Assembly: GCA_963725655.1 (NCBI GenBank)
Contig: CAVRYY010000003.1
Span: 1,178,001-1,242,000, forward strand
Direction: 5' to 3'
DNA: 64,000 bases
Source: CAVRXT01 sp963725655
Lineage (GTDB): Bacteria > Acidobacteriota > Terriglobia > Acidiferrales > UBA7541
Each line of letters begins with the position of its first letter. Position 1 is the first letter of the stretch. Below are positions 26,784 through 34,405 of this stretch, in pieces. The translations under genes and the position numbers were made by a program. The notes below the pieces were generated by a model. That model was not told where the DNA came from. It saw only the letters and a list, made by a program, of their open reading frames with translations, and searched no databases.

Positions 26784-28823
26784 TTGGACCGGACGCAGCC
26801 ATTCCAAAATCGGTCCTTATTGCCGGGGTTGAACGGATTGAGTCTTCGTGACCGCGATTTAATTTCCATCCAGGACGCGCGCGAGAGCGTCGAGCGCGCG
26901 GCACAAGCCCAGAAAAAATTTGCGTCGTTTTCTCAAGTGCAGGTGGATGCCGTAGTAGAGGCATGCGCGGAAGCGGCCGCCAGCGCCGCCGAATCACTGG
27001 CGCGCCTGGCGGTCGAGGAAACCGGCTACGGCAACGTTCCCGACAAGATTGTGAAGAACCGCCTCGCCGCGGTCGAGGTTTATCGCGCCATTCGCGGTAT
27101 GAAGACCGTCGGAATCGTCCGCGAAGACTCCGAGCGCGAAATTCTGGAAGTGGCCGAGCCCGTAGGCGTGGTCGCTGCGATCATTCCCTCCACCAATCCC
27201 ACTTCCACTGCCATTTACAAAACCCTGATCGCCCTGAAATCACGCAATGCCATCGTGCTCAGCCCGCATCCCTCCGCTGCGCGCTGCATCTGCGAAGCCG
27301 CCGCGGTGCTGGAACGCGCGGCGCGAAAAGCAGGAGCGCCCGACGGCATTATCGTTTGTCTGCAAAATCCCACCCTGCAGGGAACCCAGGAACTGATGCG
27401 CCAGCGCGGTGTGGGCGTGATCCTGGCCACCGGCGGCACCGGCCTGGTTCGCGCCGCCTACAGTTCCGGCAAGCCCGCGTACGGTGTGGGCCCCGGCAAC
27501 GTTCCGGCGTTTATCGAGCGCACCGCTGACGTGCCCAAAGCGATCGCCGATATTTTCGCGGGCAAGACGTTTGACTACGGCACCATCTGTTCGTCTGAGC
27601 AGGCCATTGTGGTCGAGGAGCCCATCAGAGATTTGGCGATCGCCGAATGCACTCGCCAAGGCGCGCACTGGCTCTCCGCCGACGAAATTCGCCGCCTCGG
27701 CGCGGTGGTAATCCTTCCGGGCACTTCCGCGCCCAATACGAAAATCGTGGGCCGCCCCGCCACTTTGGTCGCCGAAATCGCCGGTATCAATGTCCCGCCA
27801 ACCACGCGCGTGCTCATCGCTCGGCTTGAAACCGTCGGCCGCGATGTTCCGCTCTCCGCCGAAAAACTCTCCCCCATTCTCGCCTTTTATTCCGTCCCGG
27901 ATCTGGCCACCGGCATCGAGCGTTGCCGCCAACTTCTGCAGTTCGGTGGCCTGGGCCACACCGCTTCCATCCATTCGCAGAACGATGCCGCCATCCGCGA
28001 ATACGGTCTGGCCATGCCTGCGTTCCGTGTGTGCGTGAACACCGCCTCGGTGCACGGCTCGATCGGCTACTCCACGAATCTGTCTCCCGCGATGACTCTC
28101 GGCTGTGGCGCCCCCGGAGGCAACATCACCTCCGACAATATCGGCCCACAGCATCTGATGAACATCAAGCGCATTGCCTGGGAGTCTCGCGGCGTCGAAC
28201 ACCGCACCATTCCCGCGGATCAGCGCATGGCCGCTGCTGCGCCGGCCGTTCAAACCGCGCCGGAAAGGGCTTCCGCCGCGAACGCCAGTGCAAATCCTAC
28301 CGTCATCCCCGATCGCCGCTTGATCGCCAATATCGTCGAGAAAGTTCTTGGCGCCAGGGGAATCCCGCGAGGTGCGGCGGCGTCAGCCAGGCCCACCGGT
28401 TCGCCGGCTACCGAAAGGCCCAGCGCCGCGGAGGTGGCGACCTCTGCCGTCAGCGCCATTTTCGACCGCCTATCTCCCAGCCATCCGGCAGCCCCCGCGT
28501 CCAACGCGCCGGCTGCGGCAACTGGTGCCAAGGATGCCGCGGCAAATGCCGCCGCATCCACGAGCAGCGGCGCGGGAAAGCCCGCAATCGAAGTTACACC
28601 CGCGGCTACGCGCCCGGCCGGACCCGCGCCGGCTCCAGCCCTCAAGGTGCCCGATTTCGTCAGCGAAAACGACGTCCGCATGGCCATCACCCGCAGCGAA
28701 AAAATCTTCATCAGCACCCAAACGATCGTCACGCCTTCCGCGCGCGACCTAGCGTCCACCCACGAAGTATTCGTTGAGACCGCCAGCACCCCCAGCGCCC
28801 GGCCTCGACCCTTCCGGGATTGA
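26784..28823 (+). CDS. Microcompartment-type CoA-acylating aldehyde dehydrogenase with long C-terminal extension
   Basis: 679 residues counted from a TTG at 26784; TTG codons at 26829 and 26838 are alternatives. Residues 25-475 are an EutE/PduP-like aldehyde dehydrogenase: IIPSTNPTSTAIYKTLIALKSRN, ATGGTGLVRAAYSSGKPAYGVGPGN and the catalytic Cys269 in FDYGTICSSEQAIV. The family turns an aldehyde plus CoA and NAD+ into acyl-CoA. A tail of about 200 residues then follows. It has an amphipathic helix at 509-524 (RRLIANIVEKVLGA) like encapsulation peptides, a second at 547-563, Ala/Pro-rich linkers, and a terminal module at 626-665. That module (SENDVRMAITRSEK, VTPSARDLASTHEVFV) resembles the N-terminus of EutQ/EutT-type proteins. 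Located 33 bases after the shell gene. Confidence 0.9.
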   Translation: MDRTQPFQNRSLLPGLNGLSLRDRDLISIQDARESVERAAQAQKKFASFSQVQVDAVVEACAEAAASAAESLARLAVEETGYGNVPDKIVKNRLAAVEVYRAIRGMKTVGIVREDSEREILEVAEPVGVVAAIIPSTNPTSTAIYKTLIALKSRNAIVLSPHPSAARCICEAAAVLERAARKAGAPDGIIVCLQNPTLQGTQELMRQRGVGVILATGGTGLVRAAYSSGKPAYGVGPGNVPAFIERTADVPKAIADIFAGKTFDYGTICSSEQAIVVEEPIRDLAIAECTRQGAHWLSADEIRRLGAVVILPGTSAPNTKIVGRPATLVAEIAGINVPPTTRVLIARLETVGRDVPLSAEKLSPILAFYSVPDLATGIERCRQLLQFGGLGHTASIHSQNDAAIREYGLAMPAFRVCVNTASVHGSIGYSTNLSPAMTLGCGAPGGNITSDNIGPQHLMNIKRIAWESRGVEHRTIPADQRMAAAAPAVQTAPERASAANASANPTVIPDRRLIANIVEKVLGARGIPRGAAASARPTGSPATERPSAAEVATSAVSAIFDRLSPSHPAAPASNAPAAATGAKDAAANAAASTSSGAGKPAIEVTPAATRPAGPAPAPALKVPDFVSENDVRMAITRSEKIFISTQTIVTPSARDLASTHEVFVETASTPSARPRPFRD

Positions 28824-28901
28824 TGGATTCGGCAGCCGTGGCTCCCATTCTCGATCCCACTCGCTCGCTCCCGCATCTAACCCCGGGAAGGGAATCGCAC
28901 C

Positions 28902-31238
28902 GTGCGCAACGCTGAAGCGGCTCGCTACGCTCGCTGGGCCGCCACCATCTCCATCCTGATCGTCACGCTAACCGCCGGCGTGTACATCCGCCGCGCGTGG
29001 CGCGCCTCGCATACCGGCAAAGAAACGCCGGAACCCATTCCAGACTCGGTGCAGCAGCGCTCCGCTGTATTTACCCATTCCAAAGTGGAGATGAACAAAA
29101 CCATCTACACCATTCGCGCTTCCCAAGCGACCGAATTCAAGGAACAGAACCGCAGCCTGCTGCAGGACGTATGGATCACCATCTACGGCAAAGAGGGCGC
29201 CCGCGACGACAACATTCACACCCGCGAATGCAGCTACGAACCCAACACCGGGAACATCCGCTGCCAGGGCGCGGTACAGATCGATTTGGAAAGCGCCGAA
29301 CAAGCCAAGGAACCCGGCCACCCGCACATGATGCATGTGAAGACCCAGGATTTTTCGTTCGACGAGAAAACCGGAGATGCGCGTTCCGATCAGCCGGTGG
29401 AAATTCAGTTTCCCGGCGGAAATGGGCACGGCCGCGGGATCACTTACAACGCGGGCGGCACCGATCTCCGGCTCGAACACGACGTCCAGTTTCAGATGGG
29501 CTCGCCCAGCGACCCGAGCGCCCCGGTCACAACTTTTGCCGGCAGCGCGCTGGATTTCCGCCGTGGCGATTCCACCGCGCAATTGTTCGGGCCGGTCCGC
29601 GTCACGCAATCCGGACGCGTGCTCACTTCCGGATTGCTCACCTTGCAGCTCGATGCCCAGATGCGCGCGCGCCACGTGCGCGCCTCCGACCACCCCGCGC
29701 TGCGTGCCACCGATCCCCAAGGGGATTCCGCGGGCGCAATGGAAGTTTCCTCCGATGCGATGGACGCCGATCTCGATTCCGCCGGCTGGGCGCAGCAAGC
29801 CGAATTCTCCGGAAATGTGCGCGCCCACCGCCGCAGTGCCAAAGAAAACGACAATTTCAGCGCCCAGCAAGCGATTCTGGCGATGCAGCCGCGCGACAAC
29901 CTACTTCGTTCGGTCACCGCCAATGGCGGCGTGCACGTCGATATGCGCAGTGACACCCCCACCGGGCCGCAATCGCGCACCTTGGACACCGCCTCGCTGC
30001 GCCTCGATTTTCATTCCACCCCGGGTCCCGATTCCCACAGCCAAATCAGCGCTGCCGAAACCCTGGCGCCCGGCACCATCGATCTGAATTCTACGGGCGA
30101 CCACACCCAGGTTCACGCTGCGAAATTCAACGCGCACTTCAACGCCGACGGGCAGTTCGATTGGCTCGAGGGGCATTCCGGAGCCGAGATCAATCGCCAG
30201 CTCAAATCGGATCCACCGCAAAAAATTACCGCGCGAGACCTGGCCGTTACCTTCGGAAAAGAGGGTGGCTGGTCCAATTTGAAGCTGGATCGCGATGTAC
30301 ATTTCCGCCAGGCGGACCGCACCGCGGAGTGCGATCGCGCCACCATCGCCCGCGTCACCAACATTATCCATCTCGATGGCTCGCCCGCCATGGCCGACGC
30401 ATCCGCTCGCACCACCGCCGGCGTGATCGAGATCAATCAAGCCACCAACGATATCCACGCGGAGTCCTCGGTATTCACCACCTACCGAAGTTCGACCCCG
30501 GACAAAGCGCCCGACATGGGCGCCGGAATCGCACACATCTCTTCCGACTCGCTGGCAGGCAACGGCGCAAGCGGCCATTTACTCTATTCCGGCCACGCCC
30601 GTTACTGGCAAGGTGATACGGCGCTCAACGCCGACGTGATTGAAATTACCCGCGCCCAGAATCGCATCGACGCCCGGGGAAGCGTGGTCGCCGCGCTGCC
30701 CCAACTGCCCGGACCGAGCCTTCCCGGAACTAGCACCAGCACCAAGCCCACCCGGCCGGTAATCTGGGATGTCCGCGCGCCCGTCTTGCACTTCTGGAAT
30801 GACACCGGGAAAGGCCTGCTCGAAGGCGGTGTGAACGCCACCTCGACTCAGGGCGCCTTGCACTCCCAGACTCTGGATCTCTTTCTCGCTCCCGCCGTGC
30901 AGCCCGACGCTGCCGGCAAAGTCCCCAAAATCACGCCCGCCGCCACCGCCGCCAAGCCTGCTGTCATCGCTCCTCAGGGCCGCCAGCTGGAACGCGCGGT
31001 GGCCCAAGGATCAGTAGTGGTGCAGCAAGGCGAACGTCGCGGCATGGCCGATCGGGGCGTATACACTGCGTCCGACGGCAGCTACGTACTCTCCGGTGGC
31101 GATCCCACCATCATCGATGCGGCGAGCGACACCACCACACAGGGCCATTCGTTGACCTTCTATGTGGCCAGTGATACGATTTTAATTGACGCCCAAGCTG
31201 GTTCAAAAACGTTAACGAAACATAGAGTTGAGAAATGA
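28902..31238 (+). CDS. LptC/LptA-like lipopolysaccharide transport protein (fused, OstA-type repeats)
   Basis: 778 residues from the GTG at 28902. One N-terminal membrane helix (AATISILIVTLTAGVYIRRAW) anchors a long periplasmic beta-rich protein. The first 200 residues look like LptC (VEMNKTIYTIRASQATEFKEQN). The C-terminal part shows OstA/LptA-like strands, e.g. GRQLERAVAQGSVVVQQGERRGMADRGVYTASDGSYVLSGGDPTI and the end HSLTFYVASDTILIDAQAGS. It would bridge lipopolysaccharide from the inner-membrane exporter toward LptD. The neighbour 6 bases downstream is lptB, which fixes the pathway. E. coli LptC and LptA have about 190 residues each, so this is a large fusion or expansion. Confidence 0.82.
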   Translation: MRNAEAARYARWAATISILIVTLTAGVYIRRAWRASHTGKETPEPIPDSVQQRSAVFTHSKVEMNKTIYTIRASQATEFKEQNRSLLQDVWITIYGKEGARDDNIHTRECSYEPNTGNIRCQGAVQIDLESAEQAKEPGHPHMMHVKTQDFSFDEKTGDARSDQPVEIQFPGGNGHGRGITYNAGGTDLRLEHDVQFQMGSPSDPSAPVTTFAGSALDFRRGDSTAQLFGPVRVTQSGRVLTSGLLTLQLDAQMRARHVRASDHPALRATDPQGDSAGAMEVSSDAMDADLDSAGWAQQAEFSGNVRAHRRSAKENDNFSAQQAILAMQPRDNLLRSVTANGGVHVDMRSDTPTGPQSRTLDTASLRLDFHSTPGPDSHSQISAAETLAPGTIDLNSTGDHTQVHAAKFNAHFNADGQFDWLEGHSGAEINRQLKSDPPQKITARDLAVTFGKEGGWSNLKLDRDVHFRQADRTAECDRATIARVTNIIHLDGSPAMADASARTTAGVIEINQATNDIHAESSVFTTYRSSTPDKAPDMGAGIAHISSDSLAGNGASGHLLYSGHARYWQGDTALNADVIEITRAQNRIDARGSVVAALPQLPGPSLPGTSTSTKPTRPVIWDVRAPVLHFWNDTGKGLLEGGVNATSTQGALHSQTLDLFLAPAVQPDAAGKVPKITPAATAAKPAVIAPQGRQLERAVAQGSVVVQQGERRGMADRGVYTASDGSYVLSGGDPTIIDAASDTTTQGHSLTFYVASDTILIDAQAGSKTLTKHRVEK

Positions 31239-31244
31239 AGCAGC

Positions 31245-31970
31245 ATGCTGAAACTCCAGGCCTCTGAGCTCACCAAATCGTACCGGGGCCGCAAGGTTGT
31301 CGATAACGTCAGTTTGGAGATTCAGCAGGGAGAAGTAGTTGGTCTGCTCGGACCGAACGGCGCAGGCAAGACCACAACGTTCTATATTCTGGTCGGGCTC
31401 GCCCGTCCGGACTTCGGCCGCGTCCTCTTGGATGGGGATGACATTACCGACCTCCCGATGTACCTGCGGGCCCGCAGCGGCATCAGCTACCTTCCACAAG
31501 AGCCTTCGGTTTTTCGCAAATTAACGGTTGAAGAGAACCTGCTCGCGATTCTGGAGACCCTGCCCCTGACGTCGGAGCAGCGCCGTGACCGGGTGGAAGA
31601 GTTGTTGGCGCAGATGGGCCTGGAGGGCGTCCGCGCCAGCCGGGCCTACGTATTGTCGGGCGGTGAGCGCCGGCGTCTGGAAATCGCCCGATCATTGGTG
31701 TTGTTGCCGTCGTTTGTGCTGCTGGACGAGCCCTTCTCGGGGATCGACCCCCTCACGGTGGTCGATTTACAAAAGATTATTGCTAGTCTGTCCGCAGCGG
31801 GTATCGGAGTACTAGTGACCGATCACAACGTACGTGAAACACTAGCAGTGACCAATCGGGCCTATATCATCAACGGAGGCAAGATCTTCCGGGCCGGCAC
31901 TCCGGCCGATCTTTCGAGCGATCCGGAGGTACGGCGCGTGTATCTGGGCCAAGGGTTCCGGCTGAACTGA
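31245..31970 (+). CDS. lptB: LPS export ABC transporter ATPase
   Basis: 241 residues, standard LptB length. Walker A is GPNGAGKTT, the signature is LSGGERRRLEIARSL, Walker B is FVLLDEPFSGIDP, and the switch His is in VTDHNVRETL. The YLPQEPSVFRKLTVEEN stretch is typical of LptB. It powers extraction of lipopolysaccharide from the inner membrane together with LptF/G (not in the window). It follows the lptC/A fusion by 6 bases and precedes rpoN, an order seen in many Gram-negative genomes. Confidence 0.96.
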   Translation: MLKLQASELTKSYRGRKVVDNVSLEIQQGEVVGLLGPNGAGKTTTFYILVGLARPDFGRVLLDGDDITDLPMYLRARSGISYLPQEPSVFRKLTVEENLLAILETLPLTSEQRRDRVEELLAQMGLEGVRASRAYVLSGGERRRLEIARSLVLLPSFVLLDEPFSGIDPLTVVDLQKIIASLSAAGIGVLVTDHNVRETLAVTNRAYIINGGKIFRAGTPADLSSDPEVRRVYLGQGFRLN

Positions 31971-32007
31971 TTGGCTGTTATGGTCGAATAGTACCTGTGA
32001 ATCGCCT

Positions 32008-33447
32008 ATGAACTGGTTAGCGCCCAAACTTAACCTTCGCGTCGCCCAGAAGCAGATCCTTACCCCGGGCCTGGTCCAGATGGTCAGCGTCCTGGCGCTG
32101 AATCGGCTGGAGCTGCGCGAAATGATTAACCAGGAAATCATGGCCAACCCGGTCTTGGAAGAGCTGGGCGATGACGGTGTAGTCAGCGAGAATTACACCG
32201 ACGAAAATTTCGTCAAGAACGAGACGGAAAAGGTCCCCGAAGGCGCCGGCGCCAACCCCTTTGACGAATTTGATTTCGGTTCCTTCTTCGGCAGATACCT
32301 CGATACCGGTACCGGCACCAAGGGCGGCGAACATGAAGACGTCGAACGCCCTTCCTTTGAAAAGTTCCTCTCGTCCGGCGCCAGCCTTTCCGATCACCTG
32401 AAATGGCAGATCAGCGTCGCCATTTGCAGTGAGACCGTCCGCGAAATCGCCGAAGACATCGTCGGAAATCTCGACGAGAACGGCTACCTTGCAGCCACCG
32501 TCGCCGAAATTGCCGCCGCCAGCAACTACTCCTCCGAAGACATGGAAGAAGCGCTCACCATGGTGCAGGAATTTGACCCCCCTGGGGTCGGTGCGCGCGA
32601 TCTCTCGGAATGCTTGCTGCTGCAGCTCAAGGTGGTGGATCCGCAAAACACCCTGGCTCAGCAAGTCGTCGCCGAGCACTTGAAACTTCTGCAAAACAAT
32701 CAGCTCAAGGAAATTGCCCGCGCTCTCAATCGCCCGGTGGAGCTGGTTAAGCGCGCGGTGGACGTTATCAAGCGCCTCGATCCCAAGCCCGGCCTGCGCT
32801 ACAACAAAACCGAGCCGCGCCTGGTCGAGCCCGATATTCAATTCCGCAAGGTTGACGGCGAGTGGCAAGTGATCATGAACGACGACGATTTGCCGCAGCT
32901 CCGCCTGAATCCCACCTATCGCCGCTTGCTGGCCCGCGATGCCGCCGACCGCGAAGTGCGCAATTACGTGAAAGAGCGCTTCAGCGCGGCCATCCAGCTG
33001 ATGAAAAATATCGAGCAGCGCAAACACACCATCGTTCGCGTGTGCCATTCCATTCTTCGCAGGCAACAGGATTTTCTGGACTTCGGCGTCGATCAACTCA
33101 AGCCGATGATGATCAAGGAAGTGGCGGAAGAAGTGGGCGTGCATCCCTCCACCGTCAGCCGCGCGGTGGCTAACAAGTATTGCCACACCCCCCAAGGCGT
33201 CTTCGAGCTGCGTTACTTTTTCTCCGAATCGGTCAACGGGCCCTCCGGCAACGAAATGTCTCTGCTCTCCCTCAAACGCCGGGTGAAGAAAATGATCGAA
33301 GACGAAGACACCAACCACCCGCTCACCGACGAACAGATCACCCAGAAGCTTTCCGACGAAGGCATCCGCGTCACCCGCCGCACCGTGGCCAAATATCGCG
33401 AAGACCTTCGCATTCCCAGCACCCATCGGCGCCGGGTGAAGGCTTAA
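32008..33447 (+). CDS. rpoN: RNA polymerase sigma-54 factor
   Basis: 479 residues. Region I is Gln/Leu-rich (LRVAQKQILTPGLVQMVSVLALNRLELREMINQEIMANPVLEE). The acidic region II follows, then the core-binding domain and the C-terminal DNA-binding domain with its HTH (IKEVAEEVGVHPSTVSRAVANKYCHTPQGVFELRYFFS). The RpoN box is near-canonical (TRRTVAKYRE). It directs transcription from -24/-12 promoters and needs enhancer-binding AAA+ activators, none of which is in this window. Confidence 0.97.
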   Translation: MNWLAPKLNLRVAQKQILTPGLVQMVSVLALNRLELREMINQEIMANPVLEELGDDGVVSENYTDENFVKNETEKVPEGAGANPFDEFDFGSFFGRYLDTGTGTKGGEHEDVERPSFEKFLSSGASLSDHLKWQISVAICSETVREIAEDIVGNLDENGYLAATVAEIAAASNYSSEDMEEALTMVQEFDPPGVGARDLSECLLLQLKVVDPQNTLAQQVVAEHLKLLQNNQLKEIARALNRPVELVKRAVDVIKRLDPKPGLRYNKTEPRLVEPDIQFRKVDGEWQVIMNDDDLPQLRLNPTYRRLLARDAADREVRNYVKERFSAAIQLMKNIEQRKHTIVRVCHSILRRQQDFLDFGVDQLKPMMIKEVAEEVGVHPSTVSRAVANKYCHTPQGVFELRYFFSESVNGPSGNEMSLLSLKRRVKKMIEDEDTNHPLTDEQITQKLSDEGIRVTRRTVAKYREDLRIPSTHRRRVKA

Positions 33448-33459
33448 TCGGCAGGGTCT

Positions 33460-34350
33460 GTGAAACGACGAACCCCACCTGGTCGCCCCACCCGCCAATT
33501 GGTGATCCTCACTGGCCTGGCCGGTTCCGGCAAAGGTTCGGTCCTAAAAACTTTCGAAGACTTGGGTTTCTACTGCGTCGACAATTTGCCGGTTGGCTTC
33601 ATTCCCACTTTTGCCGAACTCTACCTCCAAGGCAGCAGCGAAATCGATCGCGCTGCGCTCCTGGTGGATGCTCGCGAAGGCGAAGAGCTGGCCAAGTTCC
33701 CGGAAATCTACCGCAAGCTGCGCAACGAACTTACCGTCTCTTTGGTTTTTATCGAGGCCAGCGACGACGCGCTGATGCGTCGCTTCAGCGAAACTCGCCG
33801 CCCCCACCCCATGGGCCGCGACCTCACCGTGCGGCAGGGAATTGCCCAGGAACGCCGTCGCCTCGCCCCCATCCGGCGCATGGCCGACCTGGTGATCGAC
33901 ACCACTAAGTTTAACGTCCATGAATTACGCCAACACATCACCAGTCAATTCCAGAATCCCGGCCGGCGCCCGCTGCTTGTCTCGGTGGTCAGCTTTGGTT
34001 ATCGCTACGGCATTCCGCCCGACGCCGACTTGGTCTTCGACGTTCGCTTTCTTCCCAATCCCCATTTCGTCGCCAAGCTTCGCCCGCTCAGCGGAAAAGA
34101 CCAGCGCGTGGCCCGCTACATTCGTTCCTTCCCGCAGACCGGCGAATTTCTGCGCCGCCTGGAAAGCATGCTCGCCTACCTCATTCCCCACTACATCCGG
34201 GAAGGTAAAAGTTATCTGACCATCGCCATCGGCTGCACCGGCGGCCGCCACCGCTCGGTGATGCTGGCCGAGGAAATTCGCCGCGGCCTGCACAAGCGCA
34301 AATACGAAGCCAAGACGGTTCATCGCGATATCGATAAGTCCACGACTTGA
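33460..34350 (+). CDS. rapZ: RapZ-family nucleotide-binding protein
   Basis: 296 residues from a GTG at 33460, 12 bases after rpoN. The P-loop is GLAGSGKGS, followed by the hallmark FEDLGFYCVDNLP. The C-terminal domain has SFGYRYGIPPDADLVFDVRFLPNPHF and IAIGCTGGRHRSVMLAEEI. In E. coli RapZ controls glucosamine-6-phosphate synthase through small RNAs. Elsewhere the family (YvcJ) has less defined roles, so a small-RNA role here is not assumed. The hpf/PTS genes usually found between rpoN and rapZ in proteobacteria are absent. Confidence 0.95.
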   Translation: MKRRTPPGRPTRQLVILTGLAGSGKGSVLKTFEDLGFYCVDNLPVGFIPTFAELYLQGSSEIDRAALLVDAREGEELAKFPEIYRKLRNELTVSLVFIEASDDALMRRFSETRRPHPMGRDLTVRQGIAQERRRLAPIRRMADLVIDTTKFNVHELRQHITSQFQNPGRRPLLVSVVSFGYRYGIPPDADLVFDVRFLPNPHFVAKLRPLSGKDQRVARYIRSFPQTGEFLRRLESMLAYLIPHYIREGKSYLTIAIGCTGGRHRSVMLAEEIRRGLHKRKYEAKTVHRDIDKSTT

Positions 34351-34405
34351 CTTTCGCGGACCAGCCCTCTAGCGTGAGATTCCTCTCGCCGCCGTCTGGT
34401 GCGGT

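Noticed and set aside
32017..33498. Open frame of 493 codons opposite rpoN
   Set aside because: Antisense shadow of rpoN; His/Gly-rich composition, no ribosome site and no recognisable domain.
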